NCBI GenBank assembly: GCA_024114885.1
Contig: CP099425.1
Span: 1,736,001 to 1,800,000 of the forward strand
DNA: 64,000 nucleotides
Direction of reading: 5' to 3'
From: Septoria linicola
Taxonomy: Eukaryota > Ascomycota > Dothideomycetes > Mycosphaerellales > Mycosphaerellaceae
Within the stretch, counting starts at the first letter, position 1. Each line of letters begins with the position of its first letter. The notes beneath the pieces are model-generated. The model was given only the letters and a program-made list of their open reading frames with translations. It was not told the origin of the DNA and did not search any database. Below are positions 53,408 to 62,780 of this stretch, piece after piece. Both the position numbers and the translations under genes were made by a program.

Positions 53408-55261
53408 CTACATCTGCTTGTAGTCCACGCTTCTTGGTCTCCGACCTCTGTTCTGGTGGCGGTGTGGGTTGACTGGCTGGCGCATGTAAGCACCGCCGTT
53501 GTCAGCAGCAGGGCCAGTTGGCACACCGTTGCGGTTGCCTCCGTTCATCCACGGCTGCTGTTGCTGGTTGTTGTTCATGCCATTGAAGTTGCCCATGCCG
53601 TTCATGCCGCCCATACCGCCCATTCCACCCATGCCATTCATGCCATTCATACCGTTCATACCATTGTATCCCATGCCATTCATGCCCATACCGTTCATGC
53701 CCATCATCGGGTTGAAGTTGCCCATCATGTTTGGCATCATCGGCATACCATTCATCATCGGTGGCATACCCATGCCCATGCCCATGCCCATCATTGGGTT
53801 GACGAACGCATTCATACCATTCTGGCCTCCGCCCATAGTACTGGCCATGGCATTCATCTGGTTGACGAAGTCGTTCATGCTCCCATTCAGTCCTGGTCCA
53901 GTCATGCTCTTGGGAGCTTTGGGTGGCTGTGGCTGCGCAGTGGCTGATTGAGCTCCCGGTGCTGGTGTACCTTGCTTAGATGTGCTTCTTTTCATGTCGG
54001 CAGGGTTGCTGGGACGGCGCTTGTTGTCGAGCTCACCGTCGGCCTTTCGCTTCTTGGAATTTGATGTGGTAGAAGACGGCGACTTGTTCTCTGGTGAGGC
54101 TGGTGCCACGGCCTCTGTCTTTGGACTCTTGGCAGCCTCCTTCTCCTTCTGCAGCTTGCTAGCCTTCTTCTCTGCCTCGTACTCTGCTATCTTGTTCAGA
54201 GCCTCTTCATCAGGGGTGAGGTTATCGAGCAACTCTTGCTCGCCACAGTTGGGACAGAGGAGATCGTTGTCAACGAGTGCATTTTCGATGCAATCATTGC
54301 AATAGGTTGTGCCACAGCAAGACGTCTTGACTGGTACAGCAAAGGGGCGGTTGTCAAGAGAACAAACGAGACCACGATCGACCAACTCTTGGTCGACAGC
54401 ATCTGCTTGCTTGGCTTTCTCAGCGGCAGCCTTTTGCTGCTCTTGGATCTTTTGCCAGGTGGCGTCGTCAGTCTTGACACGAACGTAGTCACCGTCTTGA
54501 TTCATGAAGACACCTTGAGGGAGCTCTTTGTCGGTGTCGGGCTCCTCGACTTTCTCAAGCATAGAACGCGGAATACCTGTGGTACGCTTTGGCTTCTTGC
54601 CGTCGAAAGTAGGGTCATTATTAGTAGGGCATGCTTGTATCCAATGACCCTTCTTGCGACAACGGTAGCAGACATATCCTGGAGGCAGCGGCTTGTCGGG
54701 CACAGCAGCTGGCTTGAAGGCATTGCGCTTCGTTGGCATACTCGCAGATGACTGAAGATCTGCCTGAAACTGGGTATTGCTAGCATTCATTACAGCCGCC
54801 AACTTCTCCTCCTCCGTCATTGCGCTCATGTCTCCCACTCCATTCACTGCAGAAGTGGTCTTGCCTGCGCCACCCCTCATGTTCGACTCGGTGCGGTGTG
54901 AGTTCTTAGCGTGTAGCGGCATCGAGCCAGTAATGTACCGAGCAGCTCTGCCAGCGCCATTCTTGGTTGCGGGCAGGCGTCTTGCGATGACCGTCGTCGA
55001 TCGCGGAATTTGTGTAGTGTCGTCGTCGTACACTGTCTCGGATGTCAGCAGCTGTTGTCTCAAGGTGCGGATGGCGGCAGCAGACTTACAGTCCCCAGTG
55101 TCCGGGGCGGAAATGTCCAGATCGAAGTCTTTGCCATCACCCAGACGGGCAATTCTCATGATCTCGCGCTTCACTTCAAAGACCGAAAGACTGCTGCCAT
55201 CGAAGGCGATGGGCGTAGTGTCCTTCTGGCTGCGAAACTTGAAGAAAATTGAGGACGACAT
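53408..55261 (-). CDS. mpe1: Mpe1/RBBP6-type cleavage and polyadenylation factor subunit, two exons
   Basis: Exon 1 is 55090-55261 and exon 2 is 53408-55032, giving 598 aa. The intron 55033-55089 (GTAAGT...GACAG) is 57 nt with no stop, so an unspliced reading looks open but inserts 19 residues into the first domain. Splicing gives DTGDLYDDDTTQIPRSTTVI, the canonical DWNN text. Domains: ubiquitin-like DWNN (1-85, SSIFFKFRSQKDTTPIAFDG), CCHC zinc knuckle (YVCYRCRKKGHWIQACP, about 175-195), and a U-box/RING-like region (LVCSLDNRPFAVPVKTSCCG, TYCNDCIENAL, LLCPNCGE, about 275-325). A Lys-rich coil and a Met/Gly/Asn-rich tail follow. It acts in nuclear 3'-end processing with Cft2. Confidence 0.93.
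   Translation of the reverse strand: MSSSIFFKFRSQKDTTPIAFDGSSLSVFEVKREIMRIARLGDGKDFDLDISAPDTGDCKSAAAIRTLRQQLLTSETVYDDDTTQIPRSTTVIARRLPATKNGAGRAARYITGSMPLHAKNSHRTESNMRGGAGKTTSAVNGVGDMSAMTEEEKLAAVMNASNTQFQADLQSSASMPTKRNAFKPAAVPDKPLPPGYVCYRCRKKGHWIQACPTNNDPTFDGKKPKRTTGIPRSMLEKVEEPDTDKELPQGVFMNQDGDYVRVKTDDATWQKIQEQQKAAAEKAKQADAVDQELVDRGLVCSLDNRPFAVPVKTSCCGTTYCNDCIENALVDNDLLCPNCGEQELLDNLTPDEEALNKIAEYEAEKKASKLQKEKEAAKSPKTEAVAPASPENKSPSSTTSNSKKRKADGELDNKRRPSNPADMKRSTSKQGTPAPGAQSATAQPQPPKAPKSMTGPGLNGSMNDFVNQMNAMASTMGGGQNGMNAFVNPMMGMGMGMGMPPMMNGMPMMPNMMGNFNPMMGMNGMGMNGMGYNGMNGMNGMNGMGGMGGMGGMNGMGNFNGMNNNQQQQPWMNGGNRNGVPTGPAADNGGAYMRQPVNPHRHQNRGRRPRSVDYKQM
53568..53825 (-). repeat. Met-Gly-Asn-rich coding repeat in mpe1
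   Basis: Irregular tandem codons for GMNGMG, MGMGMGMP and GMGGMGGM motifs, visible as CATGCCGTTCAT/CATGCCCAT words on the plus strand. The tract is low-complexity and prone to length change, probably a disordered tail of Mpe1. Confidence 0.75.
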
Positions 55262-56009
55262 TCTTCCTCGGTGATTTGCGGATATTCAGGCGCCAGAGGG
55301 CCGGGTAGGTATGTATAGTCGAGCTGTCGAGTGCGGCAGAGGAAGTCTCCGCGCAATCGCGATATCAACGGTTCAGAGCAGAACTGATGTGATGGGGAGA
55401 TTGTTGTACAGGTAAACAGAAGGCTTTGCCGACTGAAGTGCACGACCGTGGATCTTTGTATTGAATAGTAACTGCCTGCGACAGGTACACCAGTGAAACT
55501 GGATTCGTCTCTTTCAAGACTTGGGTAAGCAGCACGGGCGCGTATTGCGACCTCGAGTGCACCACAACAGTATTGCGAGCGATAAATAGAAAAAGACAGA
55601 GGTAGTATTGTCTCAGACCCAAGTTTTCAATCCCGCGTGCGTCTTTCTGATATTTGCCGTGTCTTGCCGCCCGCCAACTGTGTTTCGCTGTTGTCTTACC
55701 GTCAAGAAATGGAGGCAGCCCCAGCCGCAAAATTGCAGTGCTTGTTCGAGTCGTCACTGCCGCAACAGATGACACGTCGCAAGATGTAGTCGCGATTGTG
55801 TGAGGTTGATGGTGATGGATGAAAGAGAAGAGGTTGGTGGTTGGTGTTGGAAGAAGGAAGAAGTGAGGAGGCGCAGTGAGCGAGCAAGCAGAAGGAGCGC
55901 TTGCGGAGAAGTGACTGACAAAGCCGGCTCTGATAAGGAGTTTGCCGATGGCCGACGTCACGTGTCGTTAGAGCAAACCTCGACCACAAGACACCAGAAA
56001 CAGGCCGAT
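55262..56009. promoter_or_regulatory. Divergent promoter region between mpe1 and the Zn-PLC-like gene
   Basis: 748 bp between two divergent starts. Frames extending into it on both strands lack protein character and are treated as leader. No distinct motif was recognised. Confidence 0.45.
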
Positions 56010-56876
56010 ATGCTAGAGTTTCTGCGAGGGATCGTCTGGAACGACGACCCCGCGAATCTACTGTTCAATGACCAAGGCTGGTTCAATCCTGATAACGAGA
56101 ACTTCAGTCGTGGCATTGGCAAAGACTGGGCTGTGCAATTCGCCGATGGCGCAATCTTTGACGCGGATTCCACGAAAGATGGCTGGCTCGGCCATAAGAA
56201 TATGATCGCAAGATCGCATTTCGGAGATCTACAGTTCCTGCACAGTATGGCCGATGTCCCCGGCGAGGCACCCGAGGAGACGCGGCGCAAGATTATGAAC
56301 TGGCTCGAGATCATGTACAGAGTGGCGATTGGCGAGATCTCGAGCGATACAAAGCTGCGCGACGTGAAGATTGACGGCGAAGATCCAAACGATACATATC
56401 CTTTGCGGGATCTGTTTGACGATGCCACAATTCCCAACATCAACAATACAATGCACACCTTGATCACCTCGAACGGGACATACCGAAAAGTCATGTATGA
56501 TCGACGAGCACTCGGAAGCTGCTTGCACCTCGTCCAGGATTCATTCGCTCGTGGCCACTGCCATCGAGAGCTGCTGGAGGAAGGCCCACCGAAGCAATAC
56601 GGAGACATCATGAACTTTCACTCATTCCGAGGCCAGAACGCGGAGGAGCACCAGAAGTTCGATTTCGGAGACAGAGAGCTGGATAACGTGGACGTCTCTG
56701 ATATTTCACTATTCGATGAGATGGATGGTTGCATCGACGCTATACACGCAAGCACAAAATTGATCAATTTCTGGATCTCTAAGACACCTTGGGATGGTGG
56801 GGTTCGCGACTGGCTGAAGAACGAGATCTTTCCACTATCGACAGATGCGACACCTTCCAATACACGAGTCGACTGA
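56010..56876 (+). CDS. Zn-dependent phospholipase C/S1-P1-like fold protein
   Basis: 288 aa, single exon; the start is placed at MLEFLRGIVWNDDP because upstream codons are not protein-like. The motif LGSCLHLVQDSFARGHCHRE (about 169-188) gives the His-x3-Asp and following His ligands typical of zinc phospholipase C and S1/P1-type helical bundles. Other His/Asp candidates are ARSHFGDLQFLHSM (about 68-81), MHTLITSNGTYRK and GDIMNFHSFRGQNAEEHQKF. No signal peptide, so it is cytosolic unless the 5' end is mis-set. I know such proteins as uncharacterised fungal paralogs. Activity is inferred from the motif only. Confidence 0.72.
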   Translation: MLEFLRGIVWNDDPANLLFNDQGWFNPDNENFSRGIGKDWAVQFADGAIFDADSTKDGWLGHKNMIARSHFGDLQFLHSMADVPGEAPEETRRKIMNWLEIMYRVAIGEISSDTKLRDVKIDGEDPNDTYPLRDLFDDATIPNINNTMHTLITSNGTYRKVMYDRRALGSCLHLVQDSFARGHCHRELLEEGPPKQYGDIMNFHSFRGQNAEEHQKFDFGDRELDNVDVSDISLFDEMDGCIDAIHASTKLINFWISKTPWDGGVRDWLKNEIFPLSTDATPSNTRVD

Positions 56877-57045
56877 ACTTCCACGCTCCTGATAGTGTCT
56901 TTGTAGCTACTACTGCGAGCCGACATAGCTTGGTGGCCGGGTTTGAGCATTCGGCTCGCCAACAGCAAACGACCAGCTCCTCTCTGTGTACGTGTGACTA
57001 TCGTTACTGGTCAGTTGCAATGGCCATATCGACACTATGCGGAAC

Positions 57046-57390
57046 TCACGGAGCCTCGCCTAGTCCCCTTTTCCACCCATCAGCTGATATCATCGACGGA
57101 ACGCTTGGAACTGCCTCTTTACTCTCTGGGTCGCGAAGATTGAACCATGTCCGCTCTCGACAAACCATGTAAGGCTTGCCAGCAGAAGCCGTTGTCCAAG
57201 TAGGCAGCGGTGTATCTACAAAAAATTCAGCAAAGCGTCCAAAAATTGCTCACGCGCAGCACGTACCACCATGATGCACGCGCGAGTGCTTTGGCTTCCA
57301 TGAAATCCAGAGCGCCAGAGCGGCCAAGGTCGATGCCGTGATACCAAAGACCAGCGCGAAGACCGCTTCTAAAGTCCATTCCAGGCCCAT
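57046..57390 (-). CDS. Small single-pass membrane protein, two exons
   Basis: Assembled from two short open blocks: exon 1 57267-57390 and exon 2 57046-57215, giving 97 aa. The 51-nt intron has donor GTACGT, a CTGA branch-like site and acceptor TGTAG, and it joins HHG to DTPLPTW in phase. MGLEWTLEA is followed by one hydrophobic helix (VFALVFGITASTLAALALWI, residues 10-29), then the basic SWKPKHSRVHHG and a polar tail with YMVCRERTWFNLRDPESKE ending GLGEAP. An N-terminal anchor with positive residues after the helix suits a membrane protein with its tail in the cytosol. The family is not identified. It is convergent with the Zn-PLC-like gene. Confidence 0.6.
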
Positions 57391-57876
57391 TTGGCAACGC
57401 TGGCAGAGATGATGACGATTGGGGCTGTGCAGAGTAAGTATGTGCTATATGCTGCGCCCAGCCCGAGCGCACAAGTCGCCGTGCAAATTTTGTGCTCTGG
57501 GGTGTGGTAACTTTCACATGGCAGCAAGCCTGTGGGGCCATACGGCATTACCAGCTGTAGGGAGTTCAGGCACTTCAGCTCAGGCATCTAAAGAGTCAGC
57601 TGGACGGCAGTCCATCTGTAGACTCTATGCGCAGATACATCTCAACACTAGCCTCTCTCGCGGCAGTGTCCTTAACAGAGACTAATTACCAAAAGTTAAG
57701 GTGGTCTTAGCGCCTGCCACATTTTCTCCCATGGGTATCTGGAACATGTCTACTTCGCACGACGCGCAAGGGGGCACGTGAATGACAAGGCACTGGATTC
57801 TGCTCGCTACAGAACTGAGGAGCATAAATCCTAAGCAAGGCTATGTGTCATATATTCTGCATCAACTCGCAAGTTA
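57391..57876. other. Intergenic region
   Basis: 486 bp holding the promoter of the small membrane protein and the 3' end of the oxoprolinase gene. Nothing else is supported. Confidence 0.4.
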
Positions 57877-60800
57877 CTAAGCACTAGCCTCGCCCTCAGC
57901 TTGCCGAGCAGCAACACTTCCTCCTTTCCAACTCTCCTTTGGATCCTTCTTCTTCTCTGCCTCTGACTCCTTGCCCGCAGGCCCCCAACCTCCTCCACCG
58001 GGCGTCATTACAATAATCCGCTCACCAGCCTGCATGGCAGCAGTGTTCTTTGCGCCGAGCGAAATGTACCGATACTCCTGCTCAGAGTCTCCATTCGCCG
58101 CTCCATTTACTTGCCCATTAGTCTTCTCCTTTTCGCCATTCTCCTTCGAATCAGCATCAGAGCCCTTGACTTTGTCGACTTTCCTGACCCAGATGTTCTT
58201 TCCACATTGTGCGTCCTCGCCGCCTTCAAGGCCGTATGGATGGTATACTCTCCTCTCGGATAGTATTGACACTTGGACAGGAATTCGGAACTCGATGTCT
58301 CTGACTACGCCGTCACCGCCCTTATGCTGGCCCTTGCCGTGACTGTCTGGTCGCAGACTGAACTCTCTTAGTATGACTGGGTACCTCCTCTCAAACACTT
58401 CTGCATCAGTAATGCGAGTGTTGGTCATGTGCGTGTGCACGCCGTTCGTGCCGTCCCATGTCGGTCCGGCACCGCTGCCTCCAGCAATGGTCTCGTAGTA
58501 GCCAAAACCCTTGACAGCTTTCTCACCAGAGACGTTACCACCAAAGCCAAAAGTTAGATTGTTCGTGTCTCCTTGCGATGCGGCGCAGGCTTGGAAAGCT
58601 TTGAGCACAACATCCGTGACACGCTGCGATGTCAGCACGTTCCCGCCCACAACGGCCGCAGAGCCTGATGGTGACAGGAACGACTTGGGCGGAATGATGA
58701 CTTTGACTGGTTTGAGACATCCTTGGTTCAAGGGAATATCCTCGCTGATCAGACAGCGTAAGCAGTAAATGATGGCAGAATATGTCACTGCTTCTGGCGC
58801 ATTCCAGTTGGCGTAGACTTCTGGTCCAGTGCCGGTAAAGTCAAAGACTGCTTCTCCATTTTCCGCATCGATTGTGATTTTGAGTTGGATGGGTGAGCCG
58901 TCGTCCATGAAGTCGATGGCTGAGAGGTCCTGTCCTGAGAAGCGCTTCGAGACGTCTTTGAGGAGGTTTCGAACGGAAAGCTCGGCATTGTCTTGGATGC
59001 TGTGCATGTAGAATTGGACTACATCTTCGCCGTAGTCTTCGATCAGAGTTGAGATGAGGTTGATGCCCTTTTGATTTGCAGCAATCTGTGCTTTGAGATC
59101 GTTGAGGTTGTCAGCGAGGCATCGAGTACCTGAGCAGCCTGGATGTTGCGCTGGCTCAGTCAGGAGTAGTTCTGTGATGCGCTCCTCATTGAAGTGACCC
59201 TCGGAAACAAGCTTCTCTGTCTTGATCGCTGCGCCTTCCTGGTAGAGCTCTTTGCTGTGAGGAGGCATAGAGCCCGGGAGAATGCCGCCAATGTCCGCAT
59301 GATGTGCTCGAGATGCAACGTAAAACACTATGTTGTCTCCAGAGAATGCAGGCGTGATGACTGTGATGTCGGGCAAATGTGTTCCGCCGAACATGGGATG
59401 ATTCGAGACCAGGACATCTCCTTTCTTGAGCTTGCCCTTCCAGATCTCGGCTTGCTTCCTTACGCAAGTCGACATACTGCCGAGATGGACTGGCAAATGT
59501 GGCGCATTTGCGACTAAGCCGCCGTCTGCGTCGAACAGAGCGCATGAGTAATCGAGTCGTTCTTTGACATTGGTCGAGACAGACGTCTTCTGTAGAGCAC
59601 GACCCATCTGTTCTGCGATAGCCATGAACCTGTGCGCAAAAATGGAGAGCATGATCGGATCGACGTTCTTGGTGTCCACCTTCTTTTCCTGTGCGTCTTC
59701 TTCGCCAAGATTGATGACCACATGCGTGTCGATGAGCAGTGCTGATGCGTTTGGAGTGACCACAATCGTCTGCGTGCCATCTGCAATGATCGCAGGACCC
59801 TTGATGCGATCACCCTCAGCCAGATCTTCAAGCTTGTAGATGGCAGTGTCCTGTCTGCCGCCTTCGAAGTATACCGACTTGCTGCCGTACGTCTTGTCGC
59901 CCTTTTGGAGATCTTTGGGCTTGACCTCCCTGAGCTGCTGATCAACCGTCTTCTCGAGGCCTTCGAAAGTCTTGCCGATACCACGGGCACGCACATCGTC
60001 GATTATGATGTCGCGATCGGGCAGCGTGAAGCCAAATTCCTGCTCGTGCTGCTTTACAAAAGCTTTTCCGAAAGCCCAGTCGTCACCCTCGTACTCCTTG
60101 CTTGCCCCCCCTCCGGTGGGCCGGACAACCATGAGCGCAGATTCTGTTCCACGATACCGCATGTTGAGGTATTCTTCGAAATGGATCTGGTCTTCGGAGA
60201 ATCCTTGATCCCTCAGAGTTGAGGTCGACTTCTTCTTGAGTTCATCCATCTTGCTTTGAAGATACTTCCTCGTGTCTTGATCTTTGTCAGACCAGATGCG
60301 AGACTCTGGTTCCTGTCGCTCATCTACCACATCTGCAAGCGCCATACCATACGCAGACAAGACTGAAGAGTAACGATGCACGAGAATCTGTGTAATGCCC
60401 AGCGCCTCAGCAATCGCAACGGCGTGCTGACCACCTGCGCCTCCAAAGGTGGCCAGTCTGTGCTTACTGGTATCATGTCCGCGAGCCTCAGTGAGGGAGC
60501 GGATTGGCCGGGTCATTGTCTCGTTGGCAATTTTGAGAAAGCCATAAGCCACCTCGTCCATGCTCATCTCCTTCTCCTTGTTACCGGCTGCGTTCTCGTT
60601 ATTTATCTGCTCCGTCAAGTCCTTGAAAGCAACTTCGCTCGCCTTCTCGTCAAGACCTTCGTCTTCGTTTTTGCCAAAGATCTTTGGAAAGAAGTCTGGC
60701 AGGAGTCGGCCGAGCATAAGGTTGGCATCGGTGATCGTGAGAGGCCCACCTTTCCTGTAGCAGGCTGGTCCTGGATGAGCGCTCGCACTTTCGGGCCCTA

Positions 60801-62025
60801 CGACAAAGAGTCCGTTGCGGAAGAACAGCCGAGATCCACCTCCTGCTGCTACCGTGTTGATGTCCAGCTGCGGTGACTGGATAGTCACACCAGCAGTCGT
60901 TGTCTCGAAGACGTGATCGTAGCGCCCACTACCATACCTGGACACATCAGTCGAAGTGCCACCCATATCGAATCCGATCACTGGGATTTGGGTCTCCGGG
61001 TCATAGCTCGTCAGGGCATAACCCACCACTCCGCCGGCCGGACCTGACAGAATAGCCCGCAATCCGCTGAAACCGTCTACATCAACAAGTCCGCCATCCG
61101 ACTGCATGAACTCGCAACGAGCTCCTTTTGACCCGCTCTCCTTCTTCACGCTCTCCGTACCAAGGCCTCCCTCGAATCCCTTCTGGAACCCATCGATGTA
61201 CTTTCGAATCGCAGGTGTCAGGTATGCATCAGCACAAGCTGACGTCGCTCTAGGCACCAGCTTGATCATGGGCATGAGTTCAGACGACAGAGAAACATGC
61301 TCAAATCCAATGTCTCGTGCAATCTTGCCTACTAAGGCTTCGTGCTGTGGGTATGTGTATCCATGCATTAAGCACACAGCTATGCTTTTGAGTCCCGAGT
61401 TGTACACCGCTTGTAACTGCTCTCTTATCCGGCTCTCATCAGGTCGCTGTAGTATCCGTACCGTCTCACCAGACAATCCTTTGACCAGCTCTCCTTCACC
61501 ATCGGCACTTTCCGAGGACGAAGCGTCTGTCGTATTGCGTTCTGGATCTTCGGCATAATCTTCGAGTGTGACTCGTTCGTCGATTTCGACGACCTTCTTG
61601 TATAGCACCTCTGGCTTCCTAATGGCAAGGTCGAAGATGTTCGGCCTGCTCTGGTTGCCAATCTCTAAGCAATCCTTGAAACCCTTTGTGACTACCATAG
61701 CAATGTCTTCTCCCTTGCGCTCTAGCAGTGCATTGGTTGCTACAGTCGTACCCATTCGAATGCTCTCAATCTTGCTGGTGTCTAGAGGCTGCCCTCGAGG
61801 TATGTCTTGACCTGTAAATCGTTCTAATAGTCGTCGAATGCCTTCTAAAGGTGCATCGTCGTAGTTCTGGGGATCGACCGAAAGCAATTTTATGAGAACA
61901 TCGTCTTCCATCTTACCCGATCCTGGATTACCAACACAGTCTGTGAAGGTTCCACCACGATCAATGGCGATCCGAATGCCTCTCGTTGAGACATTGTTAA
62001 CCTCGCCATTCGTCGTGGCACCCAT
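57877..62025 (-). CDS. OXP1: ATP-dependent 5-oxoprolinase (hydantoinase A/B fusion)
   Basis: Hydrolyses 5-oxo-L-proline to glutamate with ATP in the gamma-glutamyl (glutathione) cycle, in the cytosol. Single exon, 1382 aa, close to the usual length of eukaryotic oxoprolinases (about 1280-1300) plus a somewhat longer linker. Order: Hydant_A_N (about 15-240, IRIAIDRGGTFTDCVGNPG, IRMGTTVATNALLERKGE), hydantoinase A with the sugar-kinase-like ATP site (about 260-570, VIGFDMGGTSTDVSRY, LATFGGAGGQHAVAIAE), a linker, then hydantoinase B (about 790-1320, FAHRFMAIAEQMGRALQKTS, MFGGTHLPDITVITPAF, YETIAGGSGAGP). The C-terminus has GGGGWGPAGKES and a charged tail. All key blocks are intact. Confidence 0.94.
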   Translation of the reverse strand: MGATTNGEVNNVSTRGIRIAIDRGGTFTDCVGNPGSGKMEDDVLIKLLSVDPQNYDDAPLEGIRRLLERFTGQDIPRGQPLDTSKIESIRMGTTVATNALLERKGEDIAMVVTKGFKDCLEIGNQSRPNIFDLAIRKPEVLYKKVVEIDERVTLEDYAEDPERNTTDASSSESADGEGELVKGLSGETVRILQRPDESRIREQLQAVYNSGLKSIAVCLMHGYTYPQHEALVGKIARDIGFEHVSLSSELMPMIKLVPRATSACADAYLTPAIRKYIDGFQKGFEGGLGTESVKKESGSKGARCEFMQSDGGLVDVDGFSGLRAILSGPAGGVVGYALTSYDPETQIPVIGFDMGGTSTDVSRYGSGRYDHVFETTTAGVTIQSPQLDINTVAAGGGSRLFFRNGLFVVGPESASAHPGPACYRKGGPLTITDANLMLGRLLPDFFPKIFGKNEDEGLDEKASEVAFKDLTEQINNENAAGNKEKEMSMDEVAYGFLKIANETMTRPIRSLTEARGHDTSKHRLATFGGAGGQHAVAIAEALGITQILVHRYSSVLSAYGMALADVVDERQEPESRIWSDKDQDTRKYLQSKMDELKKKSTSTLRDQGFSEDQIHFEEYLNMRYRGTESALMVVRPTGGGASKEYEGDDWAFGKAFVKQHEQEFGFTLPDRDIIIDDVRARGIGKTFEGLEKTVDQQLREVKPKDLQKGDKTYGSKSVYFEGGRQDTAIYKLEDLAEGDRIKGPAIIADGTQTIVVTPNASALLIDTHVVINLGEEDAQEKKVDTKNVDPIMLSIFAHRFMAIAEQMGRALQKTSVSTNVKERLDYSCALFDADGGLVANAPHLPVHLGSMSTCVRKQAEIWKGKLKKGDVLVSNHPMFGGTHLPDITVITPAFSGDNIVFYVASRAHHADIGGILPGSMPPHSKELYQEGAAIKTEKLVSEGHFNEERITELLLTEPAQHPGCSGTRCLADNLNDLKAQIAANQKGINLISTLIEDYGEDVVQFYMHSIQDNAELSVRNLLKDVSKRFSGQDLSAIDFMDDGSPIQLKITIDAENGEAVFDFTGTGPEVYANWNAPEAVTYSAIIYCLRCLISEDIPLNQGCLKPVKVIIPPKSFLSPSGSAAVVGGNVLTSQRVTDVVLKAFQACAASQGDTNNLTFGFGGNVSGEKAVKGFGYYETIAGGSGAGPTWDGTNGVHTHMTNTRITDAEVFERRYPVILREFSLRPDSHGKGQHKGGDGVVRDIEFRIPVQVSILSERRVYHPYGLEGGEDAQCGKNIWVRKVDKVKGSDADSKENGEKEKTNGQVNGAANGDSEQEYRYISLGAKNTAAMQAGERIIVMTPGGGGWGPAGKESEAEKKKDPKESWKGGSVAARQAEGEASA

Positions 62026-62198
62026 GGTAAAAGTATTGATCGAAGAAGCAGATATGAGTGATTGAGGATCTTCTTATGGTGTCTAGAGATATTCAGTTCT
62101 AGTAGCTCTGGCAAGGTGTGAAGCGTGAACGGGAAGGTATTTGTAAAGTGAGGAGTATCGGACAGAATAGTACTTGATTAGAGACGGAGATAGGTGCC

Positions 62199-62525
62199 TT
62201 ATATTGATCTCGACTGGAGAGTCTGGAGCAGAACTATCAGCACGCCTTGCCGTGCAAGAGCTATCGGTATGGCCGCCGCAGCGATGATAGAGTCCTGACG
62301 AGAGCTTACATTGGCGGGCAAGCCCTCAGAGCTCTCGGGTGACGCAGCTGTGGCCGTCGGCAATTTCTTCACTCGCCGAGCGTCTGTGCGCGCCTGACTC
62401 AGCAGCGCGACACTCTCCTGGGTCTTGTGAGGCATGAGGGGCAAGATACTCACATCGAGTGCGCCAGAAATATTCATAGATTTGGCTTCGTTGGTTTCCT
62501 GAGATCGGCCGGGGCTGTAGTGCAT
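62199..62525 (-). CDS. Hypothetical short ORF between oxoprolinase and ammonia-lyase genes
   Basis: 108 codons from a true ATG, containing KSMNISGALDVSILPLMPHK, ESVALLSQARTDARRVKKLP and a small-residue tail SRQDSIIAAAAIPIALARQG. GTAAGC and GTGAGT words inside could be donors, so it may be a spliced gene. Composition is protein-like, but no family is recognised. It is divergent from the ammonia-lyase-like gene at 255 bp and would overlap the oxoprolinase promoter. Confidence 0.35.
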   Translation of the reverse strand: MHYSPGRSQETNEAKSMNISGALDVSILPLMPHKTQESVALLSQARTDARRVKKLPTATAASPESSEGLPANVSSRQDSIIAAAAIPIALARQGVLIVLLQTLQSRSI

Positions 62526-62780
62526 ATCGTCCGCGCTGTTCTCAGAAGGCGTCGCAGGTAGGATGCGCCCTGCGGACGCGTTCTTGCCTCTGGAGGCAGG
62601 TGGTGCCAGCGAGCTGAGTACATCTCTATCTCTTTGCGCCGGACCATAAAATTCTGCTCACTTGAGGTTCTCTGCTTTTCATGACCGTGCTGTGCCACCT
62701 TATTCTCAGCTTTGAATCGTAGCAGTGCTGAGACGCGCGAAAGAACGCTGGAACACCGCTGCACTTCGCATTTGTTGACA

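Noticed and set aside
53456..53947. Long plus-strand ORFs opposite the mpe1 tail
   Set aside because: They are the antisense of the Met/Gly/Asn repeat; the minus strand has the complete DWNN, zinc-knuckle and RING-like domains.
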